Assembly (NCBI RefSeq): GCF_030272615.1 | Contig: NC_081414.1 | Location: forward strand, 236,759,233-236,823,232 | DNA: 64,000 bases | Origin: Cryptomeria japonica | Lineage: Eukaryota > Streptophyta > Pinopsida > Cupressales > Cupressaceae | Direction: 5' to 3' | Part shown: positions 1 through 11,559 of the stretch, in pieces | How positions within the stretch are numbered: the stretch's first letter is position 1 | Layout of the letters: each line of letters starts with the position of its first letter | Position numbers and translations under genes: made by a program | Notes under the pieces: model-generated | What the model was told of the DNA's origin: nothing | The model's database searches: none | Seen by the model: the letters and a program-made list of their open reading frames with translations, nothing else

Positions 1-459
1 AACAAGTGGAAAATGTTAGATGGTTGGTGGACTTCAACAAGTCTACTTTTTTACTCCCGGTTACAGATTTTAAATTTTTGATTTCTGTCTGTTTTCGATG
101 CGCTACAGAACAAACTGTATGCGCTACAAAATATTCGTGATGCGCTAAAAGAAATTTGTGATGTGCTACACTATTTTCGGGATGTGCTACTCTGTGTTTC
201 GGAAGCATTGCTTTGTTTTTATCCCACGCCGAGACCTACAGGAAAATTTTAGTATTCTGATGCACTAATAAATAGACTTTATGCGCTAGATGATGGACCT
301 AACGCGCTGAACAATGAACTGGATGCGCTAGCTGTTGACCAGATGCACTAGGGAATGATTCCCAAGCGCTGATTCTCATTTCCCACGGACCTGCAAAAGT
401 GGTTATATTTGAAAATCGATTTGATATATGGGGTAATGTCCCACAGTGGCAGCCAAAAA
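1..459 (-). repeat. Leader of minus-strand Tat-like retrotransposon with a phased 9-bp word array
   Basis: This is the untranslated internal region that follows the LTR and PBS of an element running off the left edge. On the plus strand the word GATGCGCTA or close variants starts at about 98, 118, 139, 160, 181, 259, 280, 301, 322 and 342, with a weaker match near 363. Spacing is 20-21 bp while the bases between words are not conserved. A comparable phased array with a different word sits in the leader of element E. No coding potential is evident; gag would lie beyond the window. Confidence 0.7.
438..455 (-). other. Primer binding site-like sequence of the left-edge element
   Basis: On the minus strand the LTR ends in ATACA and is followed by TTTT and then TGGCTGCCACTGTGGGAC. 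Element E has TGGCATGCCTGGTGGGAC at the same place, four bases after its LTR end. Starting with TGG fits pairing with a tRNA CCA end; I cannot name the tRNA. Confidence 0.5.
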
Positions 460-2732
460 TGTATGCAGGAAAAGCGGGCCGATATAACTCAATGTGTGAA
501 AAATGAAGCTCTATGGAGCCTTGCTCACACACCCACATGACTTCTTGGTGCAAGCTATGGAGTCATGAAGTATGGCTCAGCTTCCCAAGGATGGTTCCAT
601 GGTTCTCTATCTTACACGGTCCCTCAAACCAATGTTTTTGCTCTCAGATCAATGAGCAAAATGGTTTAGGGATGGCAAATGCAAGAATGAGGGATGCTTT
701 TGTTGATTTTATATGAGATGCATCCTAAGCTATGCATGATGCTACAAATGCAATAAATTAGTTATAAGATGACAAGATTAGGAAACAATACTATCCTAGC
801 ATACTATATTAGTTCATGATTTAAGCTAAATGATAAGGAACATACTCCAAATTAGCATATTTAGATTAATTCCTGTTTAAAAGAGAAGTTAAATGATGAG
901 CATAAAAATGGGATATGAAAGATTGAATGGATTTAAGTATAAGTGTGATGCTAAAGACTTGGATGATATGAAAATGGAGGAATGAGAGCTCTATTTATAG
1001 CAAAAACAGGGCAATGGATGGTCAGGATTGAAAGAGGCAATCAAGGGCCAAGTTTGAAAGTTGGGAATCCATGTTTGCAATTGGCACCAATAAAATGGTG
1101 ACAATTGTCAACATAAGGTTGGTTAAGAGGAGATGTAAGAAGCATTAAATGCTTGAGAAGACCTCATGGTTACCCTAGGGGTTAAGGGTTAAGGTTAAGT
1201 TAAGGTTATCCATTGGATAAAGCTTTTACCCAAAGGATAAACTCTTGTGCCAAGGTTTAAGGATAACCATGGTCAAAGCAATAAATTCTTGATGAGACCC
1301 TTGGGTTAGATGGAAGTTGAGTTTATGAAAATTCTTTAACCATGTAAGAGGGTTGAGTTAACCATTAATGGTTATGAAGACGTTGGGGATAACTTTGTAA
1401 GAGTCCTTCCAAATTTGGGGGCGCTTGTTGAATGGATAAAGGCTTTAATGCATTTTGAAGACTTTACTCCAAATTTGAGAAGTGACCTCCTCAAATTTAG
1501 GGAAAAGGGATAATGGATGGGTTTGGGTTAATTAATTAGGTTTAGAAGAATCTAGAAGAGGTTAGAAAGAGGGTTAGGATGCAAGTGAGAGGTGTAGGAT
1601 TTTGCAAGTGGGTGAGGGAAAAATAGGTTTTAATTGAATTTAATTCAATTTGGTTGCAATTAAATAAATTAGATTTATTTAATTTAGGATAACCATTTTA
1701 ATTAAATTTGAATTTAATTAAAAAGTGGATAGGGGCTTTAATTTAATAAAATGAATTTATCCTATTAAATTGTATAGTGAATTTAATTGAGTAATTTACT
1801 TAATTAAATAGAGGAATGTGGATTATTTAATTAAATTAGATTTAATTAAATAGAGAAATGAACATAAAATATTCATTTAGGAATATGGTCATTTTTATAC
1901 GTCTACAACTACGATATGCAAATGCTACATGATTATGCTAAAATGCTATATGATATTTTCTATTTGATATTTGCTATTTGCTTAAAAAACTAATAAATGC
2001 ATATGATAAATTTTGAGACTAACTCCCTCTCAACTGAAGCTCTTGATTTTATAGACCTTGAGAGGATTAGATGATGTGGCTTAGATCAATGGTCATGATC
2101 AGATCTACATATTTGGATGGCTATGAGCAAAGGTGAAGGTTGAGAGAAAGAGGGAAGGAGAAGACAAGTGTCACTCATCTCACCTTGACTGGGTTGCTGA
2201 CTAAGAAAATCTAGGGATGGTTGGAGGAAATTTAGGCATGAGAGGACAAGTGGACTCAAGTCCTTCCTAAGATGTAGAGGGTGTTGAAGAGAATATAGGA
2301 AATGGTTATGAAATATATGTATGTACACAATTTTCATTGAATTTGGAAGTTGGAGATAACTGATGAATTAATATTTAAGAAATATTAATTTCTTTAGCCA
2401 CATGTTTGATGAGTTGGTAAAGGGAAGATGAAGTGGAGATGTAGGATGAATTGGAAAAGGGATTTAAATAATTTAAGAATTATTTAATATTTGAGACTAT
2501 AGGATAGGATAATAACTATGAAATATTAGATATTTAATTCTTTGGAGAAGATAATTAAATATTAGATATTTAATTAATTAGAGGAATAGGATAGATGAAT
2601 TAATTAATAGAAAGACATGAAATGAATTAAATAAATTAATCTTTTCAAATTAACTATTTAATAGAAGAATGATCATTAAATAAATATAAAATATTTATTT
2701 AATTGCTCATAGCCAATTTTTATGTGTATACA
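460..2732 (-). mobile_element. LTR (about 2.27 kb) of a minus-strand Tat-like Ty3/gypsy element
   Basis: Read on the minus strand it begins TGTATACACATAAAA at 2732 and ends ATACA at 460. The start resembles the LTRs of D (TGTAGTCACATAAAT) and E (TGTAGACACCTAAAA). The body shares with D's LTR AT-rich inverted repeats, tracts of GGTTAAGGTTAAG type and a segment near 1090-1300 that matches D's LTR near 33950-34150. The five bases at 2733-2737 (AGATT) match GGATT at the equivalent place in A's 3' LTR, so the element probably inserted into A's 5' LTR. The other LTR lies outside the window. Confidence 0.78.
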
Positions 2733-2737
2733 AGATT

Positions 2738-3338
2738 CTTTTTCGGCAAGTTATTCCTTTCGGAGTGTCTGTTTCTTGGTTTAGGAGGAGTTTTGAGCTT
2801 ATCGTCTATGTTGGAGATTTGTTCTCATGTGGAGTGATTTCTTGGCTTGTGAATCAATTTGGCACTACACAGGGTGTTCTTAGGCCCTTGGTCGACCCTC
2901 CTTTGTGGTCTGCACTTCATGTTTGTTCTTGGCGGATGAGATATTCATGTTTTGGGGCTGACCTATTTTACACGTTTCATTTTCCTTCCTTGGTAAATTT
3001 AATCTTTTGTGGCCAACCCGGATGTGTTTCGGATGGTATATATATTGTTGTATGTGATCCTTTGAGATCTATCAAAGTGGTATGATTATCTAGATTCATG
3101 AATTGTAATTCGGATACTTCTTGGAGGTCTAGATGAAATGTATCCTGGGATGTAGTCTGCAACCAGGCATGTTATCCTGCATGTAACCCAGATGTTACCG
3201 GATGTTCTATGATGAATATATGATGATACAGATGTCTGATTTTCCATTTTCTATGTTTTGTGTTATTGCTTCCGTTGTGTTACTCTTGGTGCATGATCAA
3301 GATTTTTCTATTTGAGGACCCTCTAGGTCATGGCTGCA
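2738..3338 (+). repeat. 5' LTR of element A, left-truncated
   Basis: It is nearly colinear with 5590-6189, with shared blocks such as GGCCCTTGGTCGACCCTCCT and TTTTGGGGCTGACCTATTTT. It ends GGCTGCA just before the PBS. The left part is missing because another element is inserted here. Confidence 0.8.
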
Positions 3339-3343
3339 TCAGA

Positions 3344-3355
3344 TGGTATCAGAGC
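3344..3355 (+). other. Primer binding site of element A (initiator Met tRNA type)
   Basis: TGGTATCAGAGC is the classic plant retrotransposon PBS complementary to the 3' end of initiator methionine tRNA. It lies five bases after the LTR end. Confidence 0.88.
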
Positions 3356-3522
3356 TTGTTGCAAACCTTGAGGTATTCCTTTGGGTGAACAGATCATCGA
3401 TTTGAGTCAAGTTGCTTGTGTTCTCAATAGATCGTCAATGGAGAGGCAATTGAAACCTTGTAGTCAGATTGTTGAGTTGAGACAGTTGCACTGGAGAAAA
3501 GGAGGAGACATCACCGAGGAGG

Positions 3523-4674
3523 ATGAACCCTAGGAGGGTAGAGAAGATGATGGAGGATTTCAAGAATGAGATGAGGAATGAGATCTTAAACGCATTGGCT
3601 AGTTTGCGAAGGAATCCAAAATTAGAGGATGAGTATGAAGAGGCAGGAGAAGAGCTTGAGGCCGAAGAAGTGAAAAGACTGACAGATGAGGGTGAAGAAA
3701 GATTTCTTTGGGCGATGACACAAGTGAGTAAAGTTCATAAAGTTGAGGTTTCTAAACTTTTGGGTTCATTGAATCCGGAAGACCTGATAGATTTGATCAG
3801 AGACTTGGAGGACTGCTTCGAGTTTGAAGATGTTAAGGACTCACAGAGAGTCTGGTTAGCACAAACTAAGTTGAAAGGGAATGTTGCTTTATGGTGGAAA
3901 GAGTTACAAAGAAATAGAGTGGAGAATTGTGAGATGAAAATCACCCAATGGAAGTAGATGGTTACAAGATTGAAGGCTAAATTCATTTCGGGAGAATATG
4001 AGTTGGAGTTATTCAAAAGGTTGCAGAACTTGAAGCAGAAGGACATGAGTGTGAAAGAGTATACTGAGGAATTCTATAAGGTGATGATCAGATCCAGACA
4101 TTGAGCGATGGATAGGGAAAAGGTGGCTAGATAAATAAATGGACTCTAATTTAACATTCAAGATAATATGAGTATGCTGAAGATTTCTACAGTTGAGGAG
4201 GCTTATCAATATGTGTTAAAGGAAGAAGATAAATTGAAGAGAAGATAGCAGAATAACTCTAAGGGAAGAAAAATACGTATAGCAGATAGAAGGCAGATGG
4301 AGAAGTAGATTACTAAAGAACCAATGTAGAAGATTCAAAGGAAAGGTAGTGGCAGTAGCAATAGAGAATTTTTAGGTAGATGTTTTAAGTGTGGAGAAAC
4401 CACACATAGATGTTTTGAGCATAAGCAAGGAATGGAAAGGAATTGCCTGGAAAATGAGGATCAAGAAGCTAGAGTTACCGGAGAGAATTTGTTAGAACCG
4501 GAGCAGGGAGAGTCTCCTTTGTTTATAAGAGTCTTGATAGAGCAAAACAGTGAAGATACCGAATCTACTCAAAGGAAGAATATTTTCCAGACTATTTGCA
4601 AATCAGGTGGTAAGTGTTGTAAGGTTATTGTGGATACTAGAAGTACTGATAATTGGTATCAAAGGAGATGGTAG
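3523..4674 (+). pseudogene. Gag remnant of element A
   Basis: The frame starting at the methionine at 3523 reads through a charged N-terminus, then the retrotransposon gag core (VWLAQTKLKGNVALWWKEL, about residues 107-125), and reaches a zinc-knuckle-like CFKCGETTHRCFEH near 4379-4420, in which the expected last cysteine is replaced. It ends at a protease active-site-like VDTRSTDN near 4630, where the usual D-S/T-G triad is altered. In-frame stops occur at 3955-3957 and several times up to about 4320. Gag would form the RNA-packaging particle; this copy is inactive. Confidence 0.75.
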
Positions 4675-5180
4675 TGAAGCTTGGTTTGAAGAGGATTGAG
4701 CATCCTAGCCCTTACAAGGTGAGTTGGTTCCAATATTATCACAAGGTGGAAGTGATAGAGCAGTTCTTGGTGAATATTAATATTGAACCTTTCAAGGATG
4801 AAGTCTTGTGTGGCATTATGCTTATGAGTTCTTGTCATGTTTTGTTGGGTAGACCTTGGCAGTTTGATAGAGGAGCTATCTATGATTGTAGAAAGAACCT
4901 GATCACTATTGAGAAGGATGGGAAAAAGTTTACTTTGGATTCTTTGAAGGTGAAGGAGAAGGAAGTGAAGAATTTGAGTCTTGTGAAGAATTGTAGTGTT
5001 GCGAAGAAGGTTGCACAGGATACACCAGATGGTGGCATGGATTTGAAAAAGGATCTAATAGATAGGTCTGATAGCGAGGTGGTACGTGATGGAAGAAAGG
5101 TTAAGGTGATGGTCATAGACCAGATGAAATCTTGTGGAAGAAATAAATCAGAGTTGAAGAAGAAAGAGAGCAACAGTTAG
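4653..5180 (+). pseudogene. Protease C-terminal part of element A, shifted frame
   Basis: A second frame overlaps the gag frame by 22 bases and continues the aspartic protease region. It has the family signature LLGRPWQFDRGAIYD (about residues 68-82) and then KDGKKFTLDSLK, seen in plant Ty3/gypsy proteases upstream of RT. The change of frame at about 4650 separates it from the active-site region. After it there is only about 230 bp of non-coding sequence before the 3' LTR; no RT motif is present. Confidence 0.75.
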
Positions 5181-5411
5181 TGACCGTGTGCAGGTATGAA
5201 GCAAGTAAAGGGAGATAAAGAAAAATAGAAGCCAGAGAATATGGTTGAGGTTCTGAAAGAGGTTAGGAAGAAGTTTGTGGACAAAGAAGACATTTGGATC
5301 AGAAATGAGCATGGTGTATATATCCCGAAGCCTTTTCAATATTCATGAGTTTCTTCTCATGGAACAACTTTTTATACCTAGGGTGTCTGAAGCAAGAGCA
5401 TCCTCGGTCTA

Positions 5412-6189
5412 TGAGCAATCTTGCATCAACCAAAAATATTTGCTTCTAGTTTTATTCTCTTTGTAGTTTCTATGTTACTTTCAACATTTTTTGGTAGTTG
5501 TTTCTTTTTCGTTGCGGATCAGAATTTTGGCTTCCAAGCTTGTTCTTGTTCATCATTCCATATTTCTAGTTCATTTGGATTCTTTTCCAGCAAGTTATTC
5601 CTTTCAGAGTGTCTGTTTCTTGGTTCCGAAGTAGTTTGAGCTTGTCATCTATGTTGGAGATTTCTTCTTGTGTGGAGCGATTTCTTGGCTTGTAGATCAA
5701 TTAGGCACCACACACAATGTTCTTAGGCCCTTGGTCGACCCTCCTTTGTGGTCCGCACTTCATGTTTATTCTTGGCAGATGAGATCTTCACGTTTTGGGG
5801 CTGACCTATTTTACACATTTCATTTTCCTTCATTGGTAAATGTAATCTTTTGTGGCTGACTCGAATGTGTTCCAGATGGTATATATATTGTTGTATGTGA
5901 TCCTTTGAGATATAGAAAAGTGCTATGATGATATAGATTCATGAATTGTAATTTGGATACTTCTTTTCTTGGAGGTCCAGATGAAATGTATTCTAGGATG
6001 TAGTCTGCAACCAGGCATGTTAGTTTGCATGTAACCCAAATGTTATCGGATGTTCTATGCTGAATATATGATGATGTAGATGTCTGATTTTCCATTTTCC
6101 ATGTTCTGTGTTATTGCTTCCGTTGTGTTACTCTTGTTGCATGATCTGGATTGTTCTCTTTGAGAATCCCCTGAGTCATGGTTGAGTCA
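5412..6189 (+). repeat. 3' LTR of element A
   Basis: It begins TGAGCAATCTTGCATC and ends near GGTTGAGTCA, about 778 bp. Its right part matches 2738-3338. Its left part matches the LTR at 30971-31728 (AGCAATCTTGCATCAACC), showing that this LTR family has another copy in the window. Confidence 0.78.
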
Positions 6190-6936
6190 ACTCCCCAAGC
6201 CCACAACTTTCCCAAAACTAGATCCCGACCAACTGAAGATGTAAAAGAAGCAATAAAAAAGCCTTTAGCATAAGGAAAAAGATCAATGTTATGAGCTACC
6301 AAAGGCCTCCAAGAGTCACTCATCCAATGATTAAGGTTCGATAATGAAGGCCAGAGCCCAAAGAATCTGCACACTAAAGCGCAATGTTGGTAGAATCTAA
6401 TGTCATCCACCACATCCTATCCACAAACCACCATAAGGGAGGATTTTGACGCAAGGAAGAGGATGAACCCCCTTAGAGGGCTGGACAACAGATCTGGCCA
6501 CATGAGCAAAGCTACACCTACTAGCAACACCCACAACATCAATAGTATCCGATTGAGAATCATTACCAAAAGCAACTCCACCTGGAAGGGAATCCACGGG
6601 TGGGTGAGAGCACGAACCAACCACCCCATAGGTAGCTACAACATCCACCATCGGGGGCAAAACCATACGGGGAACAACAACATCACCATCCACCCGAGGA
6701 CCATCGCACTCGGACCCAACAACAACGACAAGGGGAGGGAAGGCAGTGGTCGAGGGCACAACGAAAGTGCTAGGCAAAGAACCAGATGCAACAACCACAC
6801 CACGACCCATGGGAGGGCAGACACTAGCAGCGCTAGGCAAAAAGACAACGCCAGAGTCCACGAGAACACTAGGAGGGAACACAACAATGGATCCACGTGC
6901 AGGAGAGCCATTGACGGAGGTAGAAGAGTTTTTCAA
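6190..6936 (-). pseudogene. 5' fragment of LINE ORF1 (DUF4283-type), interrupted by element A
   Basis: On the minus strand a Pro/Val/Ser-rich N-terminal segment (6936 to about 6403) is followed, after a frame change near 6410, by CRFFGLWPSLSNLNHWM and YAKGFFIASF near 6380-6240. This is the pattern of the DUF4283 domain found in ORF1 and related proteins of plant LINE elements. Homology runs to GRDLVLGKLWAWG and stops where element A's 3' LTR begins, so A probably inserted into this LINE. ORF2 (endonuclease and RT) is not in the window. Confidence 0.65.
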
Positions 6937-8234
6937 AATCGTATCTTAGGCAGCAGGCATCGTGAATGTTATTTTTTATTTAGTTTTATGTTTATTTTGA
7001 TATGAATATTTTTAAAGTAATAATAAATTAAAAAGTATATTTTTGTGTTAAGTTTGGTTAATAGTACTTCTTTTAAAAAATAAAAAAAATTGTAGCATTT
7101 CTTAAAAATTATCATGTAATCCTCATTTCATCCATTCATAATTTTAATTTTAGACATTTGCTTCTTATTTTGAAATTCCTAAGGTTTGTTTCAAAATTCC
7201 TTGAGATTGACCTAGTTCAATGTGAGGTGCACATGTAACTCCTAAATTAAAATGATCAAATTTAAATTTTAACTTTCCCCATCTCTTCTACTAGATAATG
7301 AGCTAGATTTGCACATGTCCATGCAACATGTTATTTTATTTCAATTAAAGATATTCAAAATGAACTTAATATCATTAATTAATCATTAGGAAGGACATAC
7401 AAGAAAAAGAGAAAATTATTAGAACACACTTCAAACTTTAAGGGAATCATTTAAGAATCTAACCCACATTAGGATGTACAACATCTACATGTTTATGTAT
7501 ATGATATCTTCACTATAAATCATAATTGTTAATTTCGATTGCCAAGGGTTATAAGAAAACAAAAACCTAAATAATGACATTAAAGAGAATATCGACAAGT
7601 TCAACAACTTGGAAGGCAATGAAAAACAAGTTTTAGGAACTTATTGTGTAGATTGAATCCATACAATATAGATTGAATCTTGAAAAACAAGTTTTAGGAA
7701 CATATTGTGTAGATTGAATTCACTCTTAGATCAAAGTTGCAGTTCTTAGGAAGAAATTATAAATATTTTTGAAATGAAATAGAACCAAAGATAGTGATCA
7801 TATGATAAAAAGGAAACCAATTATGTACAAGTTTAACATGATTCTTCCATCATAATATTTAAAGCTAAGTATCCCTATATATCACATTAATTTTCATGTA
7901 TTTATTACAATTATTTACCTTATCTCCTAATAAATACAAGTTAAAATTATGCTTATTGAGTGCATTTATTATCTATCTTGAATTATTTATGTAAAATAGA
8001 TTATATTCTCTTACAATAAGAAAGCAAGAGAAATTGAAGTGTAAAAAATAAAGTAATATAGTTTTAAAAATAATCTACTATGTTGCATGAACTATAAAAA
8101 CCCTTTGTTTAAACATTAATTATTGATAATTTTAAGAAAGAAAATTTATCATTCCACCAATCATCTTATTCATGTGTAAAATTGGTAAATCATTAATTTA
8201 TTTTTAAATTAAAAAATATCGTTAACTATTAAAA
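6937..8234. other. AT-rich stretch without recognisable gene
   Basis: About 1.3 kb of very AT-rich DNA. There is a short local duplication near 7615-7720 (GAAAAACAAGTTTTAGGAAC twice). I see no coding signal, LTR end or RNA gene. It may be the far end of element B or old flanking DNA. Confidence 0.6.
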
Positions 8235-9498
8235 TGGAATTATGTCAACAGTTGGTGTTTTAAGAGAAGAAATGTTTTGGGAAGCAAGTTCACGAGCTCT
8301 AGCATGACGTCTCCTTCGGTGTTCTCTTGCACAATGGTTTCGTTTAGTTTTAGCTGAAGATTGTGAAGGTTTAGGTTCATCAGGTATAGTCTTATTTTAA
8401 TCTTTTAAGGAAGGATGAATGGGTTGAGGTCTATTAGGTTAAACAATAGGAGAGGCCAGTCGCTTCTCTTTGTAAGATGTAGGAGGTGGAACCACATCAT
8501 ATAAAGCAGTAATGGGAGGTGTAGGAAGGAGACAGGGTCCATCATGAGGAGGAGGAATAGGTCTACCCTTAGGAGGAATATCCTGACACTTGGGAGGAAG
8601 AGTGGACTCAACCATAGGAGAAGGAATAGATTATTCTTTAGGAAAATGAATATCGCTTTCCTTAGGAGGAAGGATACTCTTATCTTGAGGAGAAGAAATA
8701 GGTTCCTCTTTGGGAAGAAGATTATTTATTTCCTTAGGAGGAAGGATACTCTTATCTTTAGGATAATAAATAGGTTCCTCTTTGGGAAGAAGATTATTTA
8801 TTTCCTTAGGAGGAAGGATACTCTTATCTTTAGGATAATAAATAGGTTCCTCTTTGGGAAGAAGATTATTTATTTCCTTAGGAGGAAGAATAATCTTGTC
8901 CTCAAGAAGAGGTAGTGTTGGATTTCTAGGTTTACTCAATGACAAAATCATCTCATTTTTCCATTTTTGATATGATTTAAAGAGAGAATCACTTCTAGGT
9001 TGAAGAGGTTGGAATTGTTCAGACCAAAAATAATCAAGACAAACATCTCCACACCTCACCGTAGGTTGATATATGCTATGATTAACAGTTATGATTTCAT
9101 CATTATGAGGGAATTTCAAACACTTATGAACAGTAGAAGTGATCACTTTCATGGAAGAGAACCATGGATGTCCTGACTTCACACAAAATTGATCAAATGT
9201 AGGAAACATCTAAGCACTTAGTTCCAACATCAATAGGAAGTGTGATAGAACCAATAGCAGGACAATAGAAGCCATCAAAAACTTTAACTACCACATTGGT
9301 ATCATCATATATCACTTGATGCAATTGCAAAGTATAAAGAAATTCTTTAGTTATCATAGTAACCATGCAAGTTGGATCAATAAGAACTCATCAAGAAGGT
9401 ATGTCTTTGATTTTTATAGTTATATATAATGGGACATCAACTACTTTAATAGTCTCACTAGGATTAAATGTAATGCACAAGTCCTCAGGAGGTTCTTT
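8235..9498 (-). pseudogene. Protease remnant and Pro/Lys-rich linker of element B
   Basis: From about 9209 the minus-strand frame contains KSGHPWFSSMKVITSTVHKC and LKFPHNDEIITVN. These match the protease C-terminal block of E (GRPWIHEM, CIKFPHNGVEVTVN). It continues into a linker built of ILPPKEINNLLPKEEP-like repeats (8660-8900) and then a basic segment (HCAREHRRRRHARARELA near 8310). In D and E this interval leads to a G-patch and RT; here it ends near 8235. Frames are interrupted, so it is a pseudogene. Confidence 0.65.
8660..8900 (-). repeat. 72-bp coding tandem repeat in element B linker
   Basis: The block CCTTAGGAGG recurs at 8660, 8732, 8804 and 8876, exactly 72 bp apart, giving three full units and a partial one. 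The unit is a multiple of three and encodes a 24-residue Pro/Glu/Lys-rich repeat on the minus strand, so copy number can change without a frameshift. Confidence 0.9.
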
Positions 9499-10554
9499 TT
9501 AATCTATAAGGTTCACCACATTATTAGATTCAAGGCCAACATCATTGGGAGAGAAGACAAGATGATCAATATCAATCACATTAGTGGAATGGGAAGGTAA
9601 AGGACCAATAAAAATTTGAAGTTTTTGATTAGGAGGAGCTACTAATTTGTTTCCTTTATCATTCACACCAGCCATAGATATGGTATTGTTATCAATCAAG
9701 TCTTGGATCTTACTTCTCAAAGAATAACACTTTTTAGTGTCATGATTGGGTTGACGATGGTATTGGCAAAAGGCTTTAGAATCAAAGTAAGGTGAGGATG
9801 TCTTAGATGGATCAATTGGTTTGATAGGGGGGAGTTTCAACACATTCCTTTGTAACAAATGAGACATAATACTATGCAAAGATTCATTAAGAGGAGTGAA
9901 TTCTTTTCTAAAGTATTTGGACAAAAGAGGCACACCTGTCACGGTTGCTACATGAGTGTTTTTGTTGTCATTGAATTTGATAAATCCCTTATTCAATTTC
10001 AACTTCACAAAAGGTTGGTGAGCACTTTCACCCTTACCACTCAGAGTCATTAAAGAGGATGATTGTTCCAATTGACTCACGGTAAGATGATAGTTGTGAA
10101 GTACTACGCACAACTGTGTAAAGGAAGTAAACTCATAAAAGAGAAGTGCATCCCTAATATCTTTTTGCAAATTAGCAATAAAAGTCTTTTTAATATCTTG
10201 ATCAGGAACAAGAAAAGAAATTTGAGAGTACAAATGCTTATATCTACCAATAAAATTAGTCACTTTTTCTTTCACGCCTTGCTTACAATCCATCAAATTA
10301 GTCAATGTGATTTTAGGACCAATATTATTGTGAAATTGTTGAATGAAAGCATTAGCCAATTGTTCAAAAGAAATGATAGAATAAGGAGGCAAATAACAAT
10401 ACCATTGCAAAGCTTTATCCCTTAATGTTATAGTAAACAATTTAGCCAATAATCTTTGGTCATGAGAAAAGTTGCTACACAAAGTTTGAAATGTTTTAAC
10501 ATGAGTCAAGGGATCACCTTCTTCATTATAAAGCTCCAATTGAGGGACTTCCAC
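9499..10554 (-). CDS. Gag core and zinc-knuckle region of element B
   Basis: An open 351-residue frame. Residues about 10-120 form the retrotransposon gag core (DPLTHVKTFQTLC, LRDKALQWYCYLPP, FEQLANAFIQQF), which packages the element's RNA. Near residue 265 is a CQYHRQPNHDTKKCYSLR knuckle followed by KIQDLIDN, the Tat-type form also present in D and E. The frame ends at 9499 before the protease block. It is probably the middle of a longer original gag-pol frame, since its N-terminal part lies upstream in other frames (10634-11547). Confidence 0.75.
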   Translation of the reverse strand: MEVPQLELYNEEGDPLTHVKTFQTLCSNFSHDQRLLAKLFTITLRDKALQWYCYLPPYSIISFEQLANAFIQQFHNNIGPKITLTNLMDCKQGVKEKVTNFIGRYKHLYSQISFLVPDQDIKKTFIANLQKDIRDALLFYEFTSFTQLCVVLHNYHLTVSQLEQSSSLMTLSGKGESAHQPFVKLKLNKGFIKFNDNKNTHVATVTGVPLLSKYFRKEFTPLNESLHSIMSHLLQRNVLKLPPIKPIDPSKTSSPYFDSKAFCQYHRQPNHDTKKCYSLRSKIQDLIDNNTISMAGVNDKGNKLVAPPNQKLQIFIGPLPSHSTNVIDIDHLVFSPNDVGLESNNVVNLID

Positions 10555-10633
10555 ATGTTTAGGAGGGACAGCTCGGACGATGGGCTCTCTACATCAAATT
10601 TGGGCACATTATACTTATATTAATTCATAGAAG

Positions 10634-11547
10634 CTATTTGTTTTTGTAAGGAAGACATTGTTTGGGATAGATTATTGATGGTAGCTTCAGTAGAAGGATT
10701 GAATTTGACATATTGGATTGAGGAGGGGTAACATTGTTGAATGAAGGAAGGGGTTGAGAATAAGGAGGGATATTGTTATATGAAGGTGGGGGTTGAGAAT
10801 AAGGAGGTGGGACATTATGATAGGAAGGTATGGGAGAGGATTGGGTAACAAATGGAAGACTCGTGGTAGGAGGAATGAAAGAAGACGAGTTTCCCCCTTG
10901 ACTAGCATTCATGGGTATAGGAGAATATTGGGTAACATATTGAAAACTCATGGTAGGAGGAATGAAAGAAGAGGAACTTTTCCCCCTTGAATAAAATTCG
11001 TAGGTATGACATTTTTTTTAGAGGTAGCCATGATGTTTGATGTAAATACATGAGAACACAAGCCATAGGAGTAGTCAAAGGAATGGAATGATTAACTTGA
11101 CTGGGAGGTTGTGTATAGCCTAGGGCTTCAACACAACTCTTCATGGGCATAATATTAGAATCAACAATATGAGAAATACCACACAAGATATCAACACCAA
11201 TTTGATCACTTTGAACCATTTTTTTTCAATACTTCAATCAATGGGAGAGCTTCACTTTTCGGGTATTGTTGACTCATCCATTGTTGAATATTTTCAAATT
11301 GATTGTCAATCTTCTCCAATTGGTCAACGAAAACCCTAGCTATTGATTCCTCCACATCATTAGAATTATCTAAAGAATGAGGATAAACAGGGACATTTGT
11401 AGGATTTGAAGAACCACCAATATCCTCATTGAAAAAGTTATCCAAATTAGGCTCCATCTCCTCTGTAATTAAGCCTTGGGAATCCTTAATTCTATAAATT
11501 CTTGTCATGAGGATATTGTAGGTTGGACTAATAGTAGTAAAACTCAT
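10634..11547 (-). pseudogene. N-terminal gag region of element B, frameshifted
   Basis: The first frame (11547-11206) has an acidic start, then ESIARVFVDQLEKIDNQ and QWMSQQYP, which looks like the helical N-terminal part of a Tat-type gag. It shifts frame near 11210 (to 10902) and again into a Pro/Ser/Tyr-rich stretch (10951-10634) with PPPYSQPPPSYNN-like repeats. At least two frame changes separate this part from the gag core, so it is decayed. Confidence 0.55.
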
Positions 11548-11559
11548 GCACTAAGGGAG

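Larger units (their letters stand above)
2738..6189 (+). mobile_element. Element A: internally deleted Ty3/gypsy LTR retrotransposon
   Basis: Two direct repeats (2738-3338 and 5412-6189) flank a 2-kb interior with an initiator-Met PBS, a gag remnant and a protease remnant. Reverse transcriptase, RNase H and integrase are absent, so about 4 kb of pol has been lost and the copy cannot be autonomous. The 5' LTR is cut at its left end by the minus-strand element at 460-2732. The 3' LTR abuts a LINE ORF1 fragment, which it appears to have interrupted. Gag style (LxxxKLKGxxxxWW) suggests a chromovirus-type lineage, but with no RT this cannot be settled. Confidence 0.75.

Noticed and set aside
1140-1260. 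GGTTAAGGGTTAAGGTTAAG as telomeric sequence
   Set aside because: Short, imperfect and conserved as part of the LTR shared with element D, so it is LTR sequence.
6400-7005. 201-residue plus-strand frame
   Set aside because: It overlaps the LINE ORF1 fragment on the other strand, which has a recognisable domain; the plus frame is Asn/Thr/His/Arg-rich with no motif.
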